From the NCBI GenBank assembly GCA_964529175.1, contig CAZGVO010000005.1:62001-126000 (forward strand): 64,000 bases of DNA, read 5' to 3'. The translations under genes and the position numbers were made by a program. The notes below the pieces were generated by a model. That model saw only the letters and a list, made by a program, of their open reading frames with translations. It had not been told where the DNA came from and did not search any database. Positions 24,607 to 33,987 of the stretch are shown here, piece by piece. Source of the DNA: JAAFJM01 sp964529175 (GTDB lineage: Bacteria; Bacteroidota; Bacteroidia; UKL13-3). Each line of letters opens with the position of its first letter. Position 1 is the first letter of the stretch.

Positions 24607-24703
24607 TCATGCTGAGGTACGAAGCATCTTTATTAGTTGGCAATGTTTGTAAAACTTCACAACTAATAAAGTTCCTTCTCCGCTAAGGCGGAATCAGGAT
24701 GAC
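24607..24703. repeat. 97-bp palindromic MITE-like element
   Basis: GTCATGCTGA (24607-24616) faces TCAGGATGAC (24694-24703) with one mismatch. Inside, CTTTATTAGTTG (24628-24639) faces CAACTAATAAAG (24660-24671) perfectly. A third small hairpin, CCGCTAAGGCGG, is at 24680-24691. It fills most of the gap between fabG and the next gene. It carries no coding sequence. Confidence 0.65.
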
Positions 24704-24748
24704 GTTCCCGCACCATTTTATTTACCAAATAAAAAACTCAATAACACA

Positions 24749-26839
24749 TTGTACAATTTAAGCGCAGAATTTTCACTTTGGTTTATTCCTTTATGCCTTG
24801 TTTTGGCTGCGGGTATATCGTGGTTTTTATATTTTAAAAATCCTTTAAATATTGAAAACAAATGGATAAAATGGAGTTTAAATGGACTTCGTTTTTTGAG
24901 TGTATTTGTGTTGCTTTTTTTATTGTTAGGGGTATTAATTAAATCGACCAACAAACAAGTAAAAAAACCTATAGTAGTAATAGCTGCCGATAATAGCGAA
25001 TCTATTATTACCAATAAATTTGGCGCTGAATACAAAGCTAATTTGCAAAATAAAATTAACCAATTGGTTAATAATTTAAAAGATAACTATGAGGTTAAAA
25101 CCATTGCTTTTGGAAATGATATTCAGCCTGATTCTGCTTTAAGTTTTAAACAAAAACAAAGTAATTTAGAGGCTGTACTGAACGAAATTGAAAACAACTA
25201 CAGTAACCAAAATTTAGGTGCTGTTATAATGGCTACCGATGGAATTTATACCAAAGGAAATAGTCCGCATGAAAGTGCTAAAAACTTAAAAGTTCCATTT
25301 TATACGGTGGCTTTAGGCGATAGCAATCAACAGCGTGATGCATTGATAAAAAATGTACGTTATAACCAAATAGTTTTTGCTGGAAATGAATTTGAAGTAG
25401 AAATTGATTTGGCTGCTTTCGATTTTTTAAATCAACCTAGTTTGGTTCAAATTAGCCATAAAGGGCAAAGTATTTTTAAGCAAAATATTACCATTGATAA
25501 TAAAACATTTTTTAAAACCATAAAAGCTAAACTGCCTACTAGCACAGAAGGTTCGCAACATTTTACAGTAACTATTACCAAACAAAACAACGAAATTAGT
25601 TATGTAAATAATCAGTTTGATTTTTTTGTGGATGTAATCAAATCGAAACAAAAAATATTGATAGTGGGCTTATGTCCGCATCCTGATTTAAGTGCTTTAA
25701 AACAAGCAATCAATCAAAATCAAAACTACGAAGCAAGCATTGTTTTATTCAATGAAGCAAGCAATGATTTAATAAAAAAATACGATGTGGTAATCGCCCA
25801 TCAATTACCAGGATTTAGGAACGAAGCCATGCCTTTGGTAAAATACATGATTAATAGCAAAACACCATGTTTTTTTGTATTGACCAATCGTACAGGATTT
25901 GCCCAGTTGAATCAACTTCAAAACAGTTTGCAATTTTCGGCTCCACAAATTACTTCTACAGCCGCTACAGCAGGGTTTAATGCAGGTAACAGTTCGCTTT
26001 ATTTTGATGAAACAACTGCTAAACAAATTGCAGATTTTCCACCTTTGCAAGTAGCTTATGGAAAATACAGTTTAAATTCACAATCTCAATTGGTTTTGAA
26101 ACAACAAATTGGTTATGTATTAACCAACGAGCCTATGTTAAGCATTGATAATGCTAGCAATTTGGCGTTTTTAATGGGTGAAGGTTTTTGGAAATGGCGT
26201 TTGTTCGATTTTGACAAAAACAACTCGCAAGTAATAACCAGCGATTTAATAGCCAAGGTAATTCAGTCCATAGCTTTAAAAGCAGATAAAAGTTTTTTTA
26301 AAGTAAAACCCATTAAACAAAAATTTGATGAAGGCGAAAACATAGTTTTTGATGCACAGATTTATAATCAAAGTTATGAGTTGCAAAACACCGAAGACAT
26401 TTCGTTAATTATAAAAAATGCACAAGGCAAACAGTTTGATTACAGCTTTAGTAAAACTGATAAATCATATACTGCTAATTTAGGTCAATTGCCTGTGGGA
26501 ACTTATACTTACAGTGCTAAAAGCGTTAATCTCCCGACAAATCGTGGAGAAACTAAAACGGGTAATTTTATAGTTCAAGCTTTGCAAGCTGAATTAACTC
26601 AAACGCGCGCTGATTATCAATTATTGAATACCTTGGCAAACGATACCAAAGGCCAATTTTACACCTATGCCAATATGGATAAAATATCACAAAATATTGC
26701 TGCAAATGAAAATATTCAAGCAGTAAGTTATACTAATTCGAAACTAGATGAGTTAATCAATAACAAATGGATTTTCTTTATTATTTTGCTGTTATTGAGC
26801 ATGGAGTGGTTTATTAGAAAATGGAACGGAAGTATTTAA
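24749..26839 (+). CDS. Large membrane-anchored protein with VWA-like domain, unknown
   Basis: A 696-residue protein starting at a TTG (no ATG or GTG is available upstream or near the N-terminus). Two helices open the chain (about residues 8-28 and 44-64) and one closes it (675-690). Residues about 75-190 look like a von Willebrand A fold, with IVVIAADNSESI and later VIMATDGIYTKGN. The rest is probably periplasmic beta-rich domains plus a Rossmann-like part (ILIVGLCPHPDLSAL). Bacteroidota carry such BatA-like proteins near other envelope genes. It may be cotranscribed with the next two genes. Function unknown. Confidence 0.8.
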   Translation: MYNLSAEFSLWFIPLCLVLAAGISWFLYFKNPLNIENKWIKWSLNGLRFLSVFVLLFLLLGVLIKSTNKQVKKPIVVIAADNSESIITNKFGAEYKANLQNKINQLVNNLKDNYEVKTIAFGNDIQPDSALSFKQKQSNLEAVLNEIENNYSNQNLGAVIMATDGIYTKGNSPHESAKNLKVPFYTVALGDSNQQRDALIKNVRYNQIVFAGNEFEVEIDLAAFDFLNQPSLVQISHKGQSIFKQNITIDNKTFFKTIKAKLPTSTEGSQHFTVTITKQNNEISYVNNQFDFFVDVIKSKQKILIVGLCPHPDLSALKQAINQNQNYEASIVLFNEASNDLIKKYDVVIAHQLPGFRNEAMPLVKYMINSKTPCFFVLTNRTGFAQLNQLQNSLQFSAPQITSTAATAGFNAGNSSLYFDETTAKQIADFPPLQVAYGKYSLNSQSQLVLKQQIGYVLTNEPMLSIDNASNLAFLMGEGFWKWRLFDFDKNNSQVITSDLIAKVIQSIALKADKSFFKVKPIKQKFDEGENIVFDAQIYNQSYELQNTEDISLIIKNAQGKQFDYSFSKTDKSYTANLGQLPVGTYTYSAKSVNLPTNRGETKTGNFIVQALQAELTQTRADYQLLNTLANDTKGQFYTYANMDKISQNIAANENIQAVSYTNSKLDELINNKWIFFIILLLLSMEWFIRKWNGSI

Positions 26840-26842
26840 TAT

Positions 26843-26905
26843 CATGCGGAGTTCGGTGTGAACAATCACGCGAGGCGTGAGCGAAAGGAATGTAATAAAG
26901 TTTAA
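26843..26905. repeat. Short intergenic repeat with TCACGC-GAG-GCGTGA hairpin
   Basis: The gap begins TCATGCGGAG, similar to the left end of the element at 24607, and contains TCACGCGAGGCGTGA. A related CACGCC-TTG-CGTG hairpin occurs in the tRNA-Pro remnant at 62783. It is probably a degenerate repeat; borders are uncertain. Confidence 0.4.
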
Positions 26906-26916
26906 CAAGATTTTAA

Positions 26917-27573
26917 ATGATGATTAAATATTCTCGCTTTTTGCATGTTTTGGTTTTATGTACCTTTTTTCTTCCTTTTTTTCAAAGTGGTTGTGGTGGT
27001 CCAAGTGCAGAAGAAAAGGCAAAACAAGAAGCACAACGTCAGGCTGATTCTATAGCTAACGCTACTCGTGAAATGGATTCGTTGATGAGTTTTGAACCTG
27101 ATACTTTTCAAGCAAACATTGGTAATAGTGAATATAGTGCAACTGTTTCAGAGCCTATTGATACTATTGCAAAAAACAATGAAGCATTTAACTATTTGAA
27201 CGATGATGAAAACCTTTCATTAACTATCATAAAAAAGTTTCCAATTCTTAAACCATTGCTAAATCCTGAGCAAAATGTTTACACAGGTTTAGGAACAGCC
27301 ATTAATTTATTTCCATTGATGTTCCTATTTGCGGCATTTTTAAGTATGTTGTTTTTATTGGTTGGTTTTGTAGTTAAATTTTTAGAAAAATCTGCACTTA
27401 AAACCATGCTGTTTTTAGAAATAATAGCCGCTTTATTTTTATACAATGCTGCTCCGTTTAATGTTTGGGGCGAAAAACTTTGGGGTTATTGGGTTGGACT
27501 ATCATCAAGTCTTATATTAATTCTATTTGATTTTTACATTTGGTGGCAACAACGGAACAATAAGCTAAATTAA
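26917..27573 (+). CDS. Membrane lipoprotein-like protein, unknown
   Basis: A 218-residue protein. The signal ends FFLPFFQSGCGG, with a lipobox-like Cys near residue 26. A charged coiled stretch follows (AEEKAKQEAQRQAD). About residues 125-212 hold three more hydrophobic helices, so it spans the inner membrane. No family is recognised. Its stop overlaps the start of the transglutaminase gene by one base (TAATG), so the two proteins are translated together and may cooperate. ATG start, 77 bases after the VWA-like gene. Confidence 0.75.
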   Translation: MMIKYSRFLHVLVLCTFFLPFFQSGCGGPSAEEKAKQEAQRQADSIANATREMDSLMSFEPDTFQANIGNSEYSATVSEPIDTIAKNNEAFNYLNDDENLSLTIIKKFPILKPLLNPEQNVYTGLGTAINLFPLMFLFAAFLSMLFLLVGFVVKFLEKSALKTMLFLEIIAALFLYNAAPFNVWGEKLWGYWVGLSSSLILILFDFYIWWQQRNNKLN

Positions 27574-29552
27574 TGGGGAAGTTTTATAAAACTATATTGT
27601 TGCTTGGAGCTTTATTTTATTGCTTTTTGGCGCATTCACAAGGTGTGAGAGTACATAAATTTGTGCCCTTTTTTTATACTTATAATGCTAAAAAACTTGC
27701 TTACAAATTAACGCATCACTTAAAAACGGATGAGGAAAAAGTAGCTGCTATTCATAGTTGGATGGTAAGTCATATTAAGTATGATGTGAAGAAGGTCGCT
27801 AAAAATAATTTTGAAAGAGCTTCTATTAAAACTATTTTACGCAAACGCAAAGCTGTTTGTTTGGGTTATACCGATTTGTTTAACGAATTATGTAAAAATG
27901 CAAATATCATTTCAGCATCGGTACCAGGTTATGTTAAAGGAAATAGTGACGATTTAAACGATAAATTATACATTGATAAACATATTTGGAATGCAGTTTA
28001 CATTGATAAACAATGGAAGCTAATTGATGTATGTTGGGATGCAGGTTATGTAAGTTCTTACCGACTCACATTTATTGGTTTTTTTGTAAAAATTCTAACA
28101 CTTGGTAATGAAGGAATTTATAAGTACAAGCCTCATTTTGTAAAGAGTCCAAATAATTTTTATTATTTAAAAAGTGGTCATTATTTTAAAACAGACCATA
28201 TTGCTTCAGTACCTTTGTGGCAACTACTTAATAATAATCGAAATATTGAATATTTTGAAAAAGACAGCGCTTATTTTTTACATTCTTATAACGATAGTTT
28301 AAACACTATATCTGATGATGTTTTGGATGCTGCACGAGTAGATTATGCCAATGCTGAATTTGAAAAAAATATGATTGACGTGGGTTTTATGGTATATAAA
28401 TATAACCATAAAAATCACATAGCCATTGCCAACAGTTATTTGATGTTGGCACAAGATTTATTGCTTTCAATTGATGAAAAAGAAATGGACAAAAGCAATA
28501 CTAAAGTTGCTTGCGACTCTGTAATTTTATTAACTGATAGTTCAAAAATGCACCTTGATTCGATGTTGTATTTTTTAAATATCCAAAAGCAAGATTTAAT
28601 TAAAAATAATGTTCAAAAACGAGATACTTTAAGAAATCAAAATCAACGTTTAATTTCTTCTACTTCTGATGTGTACAGCAAACTTGTTACTGGTGGTAAA
28701 ATAAAAAGAGATGCTTTTAAACTTATAAAATCTACTGTAAAAAAGTCGAATTTAAAGATAAAAGAACTTTTGAAAAGTAAGCGATTTGAAAATGCTCGGC
28801 TGTTTTTAAATCCGCTTAAGGAAGATTCTATTTTATGTGTAAATAATATTGACTTACTCAATGATTCATTGTTAAAGGTTAAAGACAGTATTTATTTTCA
28901 AGTTCAAAAAATGGATAGTTTGTTTGCTTTTTATAAAACGGTTAGTGAAAAATATAGTGTAAAATCCAACCGAAATATGGGTAAGGTTTTCAGCACGCAA
29001 TTGTATAGATATAGTATGGTTGATGATATGGATTTAGAAGTAAGAAGTCGTAAAGATACATTGCTTAAATACAAGTTCAATGATGATAAACTACTTTTTG
29101 ATGCCCAAAATGGTTTTATTTTTAAAAATTACTATGCCGAATTAAAGGTCTTAAAAAAGTACGTTGATTTATTTTGCAATATTCATAAAAAATTAGCTTA
29201 CGATTATACTTATTTAAAAAAACTTGGCGTTCCCAATGCTGCCGAATTATATGGTCAGAATTTAGAAAAATTTACAGACCAATGGCCCGCTTATGAAAAT
29301 GAATTATTTCGTTTAAAAAACAATTTTCATGCTATAAATAGATACTGTAGAAGACAAGCAAAAGAAACTTCAATGGAAAGAAATGAGTTAATTTATGAAC
29401 GATTGTTAGAGTACCAAATGTATAAAATTAGAAGTACCGGGATTAATAAGCAATTTGGAACATATTATAAGTTAAGTAAGTTGATGTTATTGAAGAATAA
29501 TACCTTAAGTAGAATTGCTATAAAAAAACGAAATGCAAAAAGAAAAGAATGA
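27573..29552 (+). CDS. Exported transglutaminase-like cysteine protease-fold protein
   Basis: A 659-residue protein. The signal peptide is residues 1-22. Residues about 40-160 form a transglutaminase-like domain with the Cys-His-Asp triad: Cys96 (RKAVCLGYTDLF), His137 (DKHIWNAVYI) and Asp152 (LIDVCWDAG). The remaining 500 residues are helical and very Lys/Asp-rich, with no known domain. Such exported transglutaminase-fold proteins may cut or link envelope proteins or peptidoglycan peptides. It is tightly coupled to the preceding membrane lipoprotein. The long charged tail is unusual and may hold partners. Confidence 0.85.
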   Translation: MGKFYKTILLLGALFYCFLAHSQGVRVHKFVPFFYTYNAKKLAYKLTHHLKTDEEKVAAIHSWMVSHIKYDVKKVAKNNFERASIKTILRKRKAVCLGYTDLFNELCKNANIISASVPGYVKGNSDDLNDKLYIDKHIWNAVYIDKQWKLIDVCWDAGYVSSYRLTFIGFFVKILTLGNEGIYKYKPHFVKSPNNFYYLKSGHYFKTDHIASVPLWQLLNNNRNIEYFEKDSAYFLHSYNDSLNTISDDVLDAARVDYANAEFEKNMIDVGFMVYKYNHKNHIAIANSYLMLAQDLLLSIDEKEMDKSNTKVACDSVILLTDSSKMHLDSMLYFLNIQKQDLIKNNVQKRDTLRNQNQRLISSTSDVYSKLVTGGKIKRDAFKLIKSTVKKSNLKIKELLKSKRFENARLFLNPLKEDSILCVNNIDLLNDSLLKVKDSIYFQVQKMDSLFAFYKTVSEKYSVKSNRNMGKVFSTQLYRYSMVDDMDLEVRSRKDTLLKYKFNDDKLLFDAQNGFIFKNYYAELKVLKKYVDLFCNIHKKLAYDYTYLKKLGVPNAAELYGQNLEKFTDQWPAYENELFRLKNNFHAINRYCRRQAKETSMERNELIYERLLEYQMYKIRSTGINKQFGTYYKLSKLMLLKNNTLSRIAIKKRNAKRKE

Positions 29553-29608
29553 TTATTTTGTAAGCACAGTTGGTATTACTTTCGTTCCATCATTTATTTT
29601 CCATCATT

Positions 29609-30307
29609 ATGTTCAATTCATTTCAGGCTGACAGTCAAATTCATTGTGTTGCCAATTTTAAAGACTTAGTTGCAACGCCTTTTCAGGGCAATATAAATGC
29701 TCTTTGTTGGAAACGAAATTTAGTAGGAGATTTTTCGGAAATAGTAAATAAGATAGCCTTTAAAGATAATATAGTAGCTATTGATGAGGCCGATTTAAAT
29801 GAACTTATATTAAGTGAACAAGGGCATCTTGCTCGCCAAATACTGATTGACGATTTAACGCTGTTAAAAGCTCATGGAGCATTACCAACACTAAATTTGA
29901 TTAAATATTACGATAGAGATGATGATTTTCTATTTTTCCCAACCGATGTTTATTCATATCATGTAGATAGGTCTCCAATAGCTGTAGATACTTTTTTGTG
30001 CACGTATTATGGTGAACCAAGCCAAATATTGCCTAATGAACAAGCGCAACAAAAAATTCTTATTCCAGAAATTCGGAATGAACTCAAAAAATTGTATGAA
30101 GGAGCAGAGGAGGGATTTGAAGCATTTTTAAGTGAGCATTTTTTTGATTTGCATTACCAAGAAAAACCAAATGCAAAACCCATTAGTTTGGGTCTTGGTA
30201 ACTTATGGCGATTGGCAATTGACCATCCTGAAAGTAAAGTGCCTCCATGTGTTCATAGAGCACCAAAGGAAAAAGCAGGAGAAACCAGGTTGATGATGAT
30301 ATGCTGA
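29609..30307 (+). CDS. DUF1826-family protein
   Basis: 232 residues from the ATG at 29609; the open frame reaches a TTG at 29570 that is not needed. The conserved DUF1826 features are ALCWKR near the N-terminus, YHVDRSPIAVDTFLCTYYG in the middle and PPCVHRAPKEKAGETRLMMI at the end. The central His-x-Asp and the C-terminal His-Arg resemble a 2-oxoglutarate/iron oxygenase fold, but that is inference. The family is uncharacterised and sometimes zinc-responsive in other phyla. No zinc regulator is visible here. Confidence 0.85.
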   Translation: MFNSFQADSQIHCVANFKDLVATPFQGNINALCWKRNLVGDFSEIVNKIAFKDNIVAIDEADLNELILSEQGHLARQILIDDLTLLKAHGALPTLNLIKYYDRDDDFLFFPTDVYSYHVDRSPIAVDTFLCTYYGEPSQILPNEQAQQKILIPEIRNELKKLYEGAEEGFEAFLSEHFFDLHYQEKPNAKPISLGLGNLWRLAIDHPESKVPPCVHRAPKEKAGETRLMMIC

Positions 30308-30436
30308 GAATTAAATGTAAAAAATCTAAATTTACTAGTATGTGTCTAAATATTTTCAATTGATCACATTTCGCGGAATTGTATTTTTAAATGCCATTTA
30401 CTGATTTTAGTCGTAAGTTTTATTTTGTATAAATCC

Positions 30437-30446
30437 TATTTTCGCA
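30437..30446 (+). promoter_or_regulatory. Candidate -7 element for pgk
   Basis: TATTTTCGCA is identical to the core at efp (14287-14296). It lies 20 bases before the pgk ATG. No TTTG is found at the 19-base spacing, so the call is tentative. Confidence 0.35.
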
Positions 30447-30466
30447 ACGCAAAAAATATAAAATAC

Positions 30467-31681
30467 ATGAAAACAGTTGATTCGATAAATTTTAGTGGTA
30501 AAAAAGCACTTGTCCGTGTTGATTTTAATGTGCCTTTAGACAAACAAACACTTGCTGTAACTGACGATGCGCGTATACGAGCTACAGTGCCAACTATTAA
30601 AAAAATATTGGCCGATGGTGGTTCTTGCATTTTGATGAGTCATTTAGGTCGTCCACTAAAAAAATTAAAAGAAGATGGAACTGTTGATTTTGAAAAACAC
30701 TCTTTAAAACATGTAATTGCTACTGCTTCTGAGTTATTTGGTGTAAATGTTCAATTTGCAAATGATTGTATAGGTCAAGAGGCCATTGATAAAGCTGCAA
30801 ACTTAAAAGCAGGCGAAATTTTATTATTAGAAAATTTACGTTTTTATAAAGAAGAAGAAAAAGGTGATGTTGCTTTTGCTGAAAAATTAAGCAAACTAGG
30901 AAATGTATATGTAAATGATGCATTTGGAACTGCTCATCGTGCACATGCTAGTACTGCAATTATTGCGCAGTTTTTCCCAACTGAAAAATGTTTTGGTTAT
31001 GTAATGGCAAACGAAGTAGCTAATGCCGAAAAAGTAATGAAAAATGCAGAACGTCCGTTCACTGCAATTACAGGTGGTGCTAAGGTTTCTGATAAATTAT
31101 TAATCATTGAAAATTTAATCAATAGCGTTGACAATATCATTATTGGAGGCGGAATGGCTTATACTTTTTTAAAGGCTCAAGGTTACGAAATTGGTTCATC
31201 GCTTTGCGAAGATGACAGATTGGAACTTTGTTTAGATTTATTGAAAAAAGCGGAAGCAAAAGGCGTAAAATTATTATTACCTGCTGATTCGGTTGTAGCT
31301 GATAAATTTGGTAACGATGCCAACTTTAAAAATTGCAGTAACCATAAAATTGAAACTGGTTGGATGGGCTTAGATATTGGAACAGAAGCAAGCCAAACTT
31401 TTGCCGATGTTATTAAAAACTCAAAAACCATTTTATGGAATGGCCCAATGGGTGTTTTTGAAATGAGCAATTTTGAAAACGGAACAAAAAGCGTTGCCAT
31501 TGCAGTAGTAGAAGCTACTAAAAATGGTGCATTTAGTTTAATTGGTGGTGGAGATAGCGCTGCTGCGGTAGCTAAATTTGGCTTTGAAGACCATGTAAGT
31601 TATGTAAGTACAGGTGGTGGTGCATTGCTTGAGTATTTTGAAGGAAAAGAACTTCCTGGAATAGCTGCGATTAATAGCTAA
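30467..31681 (+). CDS. pgk: Phosphoglycerate kinase
   Basis: 404 residues from the ATG at 30467; a 14-residue longer frame is rejected because homologues begin near MKTVDSINFSGKKALVRVDFN. Substrate-site motifs RVDFNVPLD, SHLGRP and the NDAFGTAHRAHAS loop are intact. The nucleotide-side GGAKVSDK, GGGMAYTFL and C-terminal GGGDSAAA are present too. It converts 1,3-bisphosphoglycerate to 3-phosphoglycerate, forming ATP in glycolysis. It stands upstream of fumC but 56 bases separate them, so cotranscription is possible and not proven. Confidence 0.97.
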   Translation: MKTVDSINFSGKKALVRVDFNVPLDKQTLAVTDDARIRATVPTIKKILADGGSCILMSHLGRPLKKLKEDGTVDFEKHSLKHVIATASELFGVNVQFANDCIGQEAIDKAANLKAGEILLLENLRFYKEEEKGDVAFAEKLSKLGNVYVNDAFGTAHRAHASTAIIAQFFPTEKCFGYVMANEVANAEKVMKNAERPFTAITGGAKVSDKLLIIENLINSVDNIIIGGGMAYTFLKAQGYEIGSSLCEDDRLELCLDLLKKAEAKGVKLLLPADSVVADKFGNDANFKNCSNHKIETGWMGLDIGTEASQTFADVIKNSKTILWNGPMGVFEMSNFENGTKSVAIAVVEATKNGAFSLIGGGDSAAAVAKFGFEDHVSYVSTGGGALLEYFEGKELPGIAAINS

Positions 31682-31737
31682 AATTTTGAATTTTGGATGC
31701 CGAATTTTGAATTAATAATAAAATAACAAATCAATAA

Positions 31738-33132
31738 ATGAGTTTTAGAATAGAACACGATACCATGGGCGAGGTGCAAGTGCCTTCCGAAAAATATTGG
31801 GGTGCACAAACAGAGCGTAGCCGCAATAACTTTAAAATTGGTCCTGAGGCTAGCATGCCAAAGGAAATTATTCACGCATTTGCTTACTTAAAAAAAGCTG
31901 CTGCCCATGCTAATACCGATTTAGGCGTATTACCTGCTGAAAAACGCGATTTAATTAGCAAAGTTTGTGATGAAATTTTAACTGGAATGCACGATGGAGA
32001 GTTTCCATTGGTAATTTGGCAAACAGGAAGTGGTACACAAAGTAACATGAACTCAAACGAGGTAATTGCTAATCGTGCTCATGTTATCAATGGTGGAAAT
32101 TTATTAGACGAAAACAAAGTTTTACATCCAAACGATGATGTAAACAAATCTCAATCAAGTAACGATACTTTCCCAACAGCTATGCACATTGCGGCATACA
32201 AACAAACGGTTGAAATTACTTTGCCAGGCTTGACTTTATTGCGCAATACATTAGATAAAAAAGCAAAAGAATTTAAGAACATAGTTAAAACAGGTAGAAC
32301 CCATTTTATGGATGCTACGCCTTTAACTTTAGGTCAAGAATTTAGTGGTTATGTACAACAAATTGATAACTCAATCAGAGCAATCAATAATGCGTTAACC
32401 ATGATTTTAGAATTGGCTTTAGGTGGCACTGCAGTAGGAACTGGATTAAATGCTCCTAAAGGTTATGATGTATTGGTAGCTAAAAAAATTGCTGAATTTA
32501 CAGGCTATCCATTTGTTACAGCTCCAAATAAATTTGAAGCACTAGCTGCACATGATGCCATGGTGGAATTAAGCGGTGCATTGAAACGTACAGCAGTTTC
32601 GTTAATGAAAATTGCCAACGATATCCGTATGTTATCATCAGGTCCTCGTAGTGGAATTGGTGAAATTATTATTCCTGATAACGAACCAGGTTCATCAATT
32701 ATGCCGGGTAAAGTGAATCCAACCCAACCAGAAGCTATGACGATGGTTTGCGCTCAAGTAATTGGTAACGATGTGGCAGTTACTGTGGGTGGTATGAACG
32801 GTCATTTTGAATTAAATGTTTTCAAACCAGTAATGGCAGCTAACGTATTACAAAGTGCAAGATTAATTGGAGATGCTTGTGTATCATTCAATGATAAATG
32901 TGCCATTGGTATTGAAGCTAACAACGATATTATTCAACGTCATTTAGAAAATTCATTGATGTTGGTTACCGCTTTAAATCCTCATATTGGTTACGAAAAA
33001 GCAGCTAAAATTGCTAAGAAAGCACATAAAGAAAACAAAACTTTACGTGAAGCAGCAGTAGAATTAGGCTACTTAACCAGCGAAGAATTTACCGCTTGGG
33101 TTAAACCAGAAAATATGGTTGGAAATTTATAG
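31738..33132 (+). CDS. fumC: Class II fumarate hydratase
   Basis: A 464-residue enzyme of normal length. Key sites are TGSGTQSNMN (96-105), His189 in GRTHFMDATP, and the signature loop with Ser319-Ser320 in GSSIMPGKVNP. It interconverts fumarate and malate in the TCA cycle, as a cytoplasmic homotetramer without an iron-sulfur cluster. ATG start at 31738. A strong terminator follows, shared with the convergent CPBP gene. Aspartase belongs to the same superfamily, but the N-terminal RIEHDTMGEVQVP favours fumarase. Confidence 0.96.
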   Translation: MSFRIEHDTMGEVQVPSEKYWGAQTERSRNNFKIGPEASMPKEIIHAFAYLKKAAAHANTDLGVLPAEKRDLISKVCDEILTGMHDGEFPLVIWQTGSGTQSNMNSNEVIANRAHVINGGNLLDENKVLHPNDDVNKSQSSNDTFPTAMHIAAYKQTVEITLPGLTLLRNTLDKKAKEFKNIVKTGRTHFMDATPLTLGQEFSGYVQQIDNSIRAINNALTMILELALGGTAVGTGLNAPKGYDVLVAKKIAEFTGYPFVTAPNKFEALAAHDAMVELSGALKRTAVSLMKIANDIRMLSSGPRSGIGEIIIPDNEPGSSIMPGKVNPTQPEAMTMVCAQVIGNDVAVTVGGMNGHFELNVFKPVMAANVLQSARLIGDACVSFNDKCAIGIEANNDIIQRHLENSLMLVTALNPHIGYEKAAKIAKKAHKENKTLREAAVELGYLTSEEFTAWVKPENMVGNL

Positions 33133-33151
33133 TTCAACATTTAAAATAAAC

Positions 33152-33183
33152 AAAAAAGCCGAAAGAAACTTCGGCTTTTTTTA
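33152..33183. terminator. Bidirectional terminator between fumC and the CPBP gene
   Basis: AAAAAAGCCGAAAG faces CTTCGGCTTTTTTT, with A-runs on one side and T-runs on the other. It can end transcripts from both converging genes. Confidence 0.85.
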
Positions 33184-33195
33184 TGTTATATATAA

Positions 33196-33975
33196 TTATT
33201 TAAATAACAATCCATTTTGCCAAAGTGAACAAAAATCCATGGTGATAGCTACCGAAAAATGAATGGCTACGCCAAGCCAAATGCTATTGCTTTTTAAACT
33301 CAATACGCCAAGAACCAATCCTGCAATAATGGCTGCTAAAGTTTCGGGTAAGGGTTTTCCAAAATGAATCATGCAATATGGAATAGTCATTACTAAAATG
33401 CTGTAAAAACCAAAACGTTTTTTATTGCCATGCAACATAAAACCTCGAAAGAAAAACTCTACAGCAAAAAATTGAATTAAGTAAAGTAATTCCCAAGCTA
33501 AAAAACGCGGATACAATCCTTCGCCAGCCTGCAATTTGTAAAAAGGATATTTGTGCTGAAAACTTTCAGTAAACGAGGCTGTAAACACCAAAGGCATCAT
33601 AATAGCAATCATTAAAAGGTAAATTTTGTAATCTTTCAAAGCACCTTTTATTCCTAAACCATAGTTCGAAAATTTATCTTTAAAAACAAATTTGATAATT
33701 GCCAAAGGCACCAAACCATAAAACAAAACTATTACCCCAACCCAACAAGCCAAGGCATATAATTTATCGTTTACTATGTTGGCATATGCATCGGCTATTT
33801 TATGTAAACCTACTTGGTGCAAAAAATCAAAAGTAAAGTTAGCTTGACCAAAATACTCGTCTAAACTGATACAAACTGCTGAAGCAATACAAACAATAAA
33901 TGCTTGTAATTTAATGGTTTCTGTTTTATTGTTTTCGGTGTCGTGGTAAACTTTACTTACCAAAGCTTTTATCAT
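33196..33975 (-). CDS. CPBP-family intramembrane protein, atypical catalytic motif
   Basis: A 259-residue polytopic protein of the CAAX-protease/bacteriocin-processing (CPBP/Abi) family, with about 6-7 helices. Motif 1, normally EExxxR, reads VEFFFR, so the first Glu is Val. Motif 2 His is in CMIHFG, and the last motif is HFSVAITMD. The missing Glu may abolish protease activity or leave a binding role. It ends the - strand run CPBP-2, DUF2007, cdsA, CPBP-1, 12 bases after cdsA. Substrate unknown. Confidence 0.85.
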   Translation of the reverse strand: MIKALVSKVYHDTENNKTETIKLQAFIVCIASAVCISLDEYFGQANFTFDFLHQVGLHKIADAYANIVNDKLYALACWVGVIVLFYGLVPLAIIKFVFKDKFSNYGLGIKGALKDYKIYLLMIAIMMPLVFTASFTESFQHKYPFYKLQAGEGLYPRFLAWELLYLIQFFAVEFFFRGFMLHGNKKRFGFYSILVMTIPYCMIHFGKPLPETLAAIIAGLVLGVLSLKSNSIWLGVAIHFSVAITMDFCSLWQNGLLFK

Positions 33976-33987
33976 TTAGTAAAGCTA

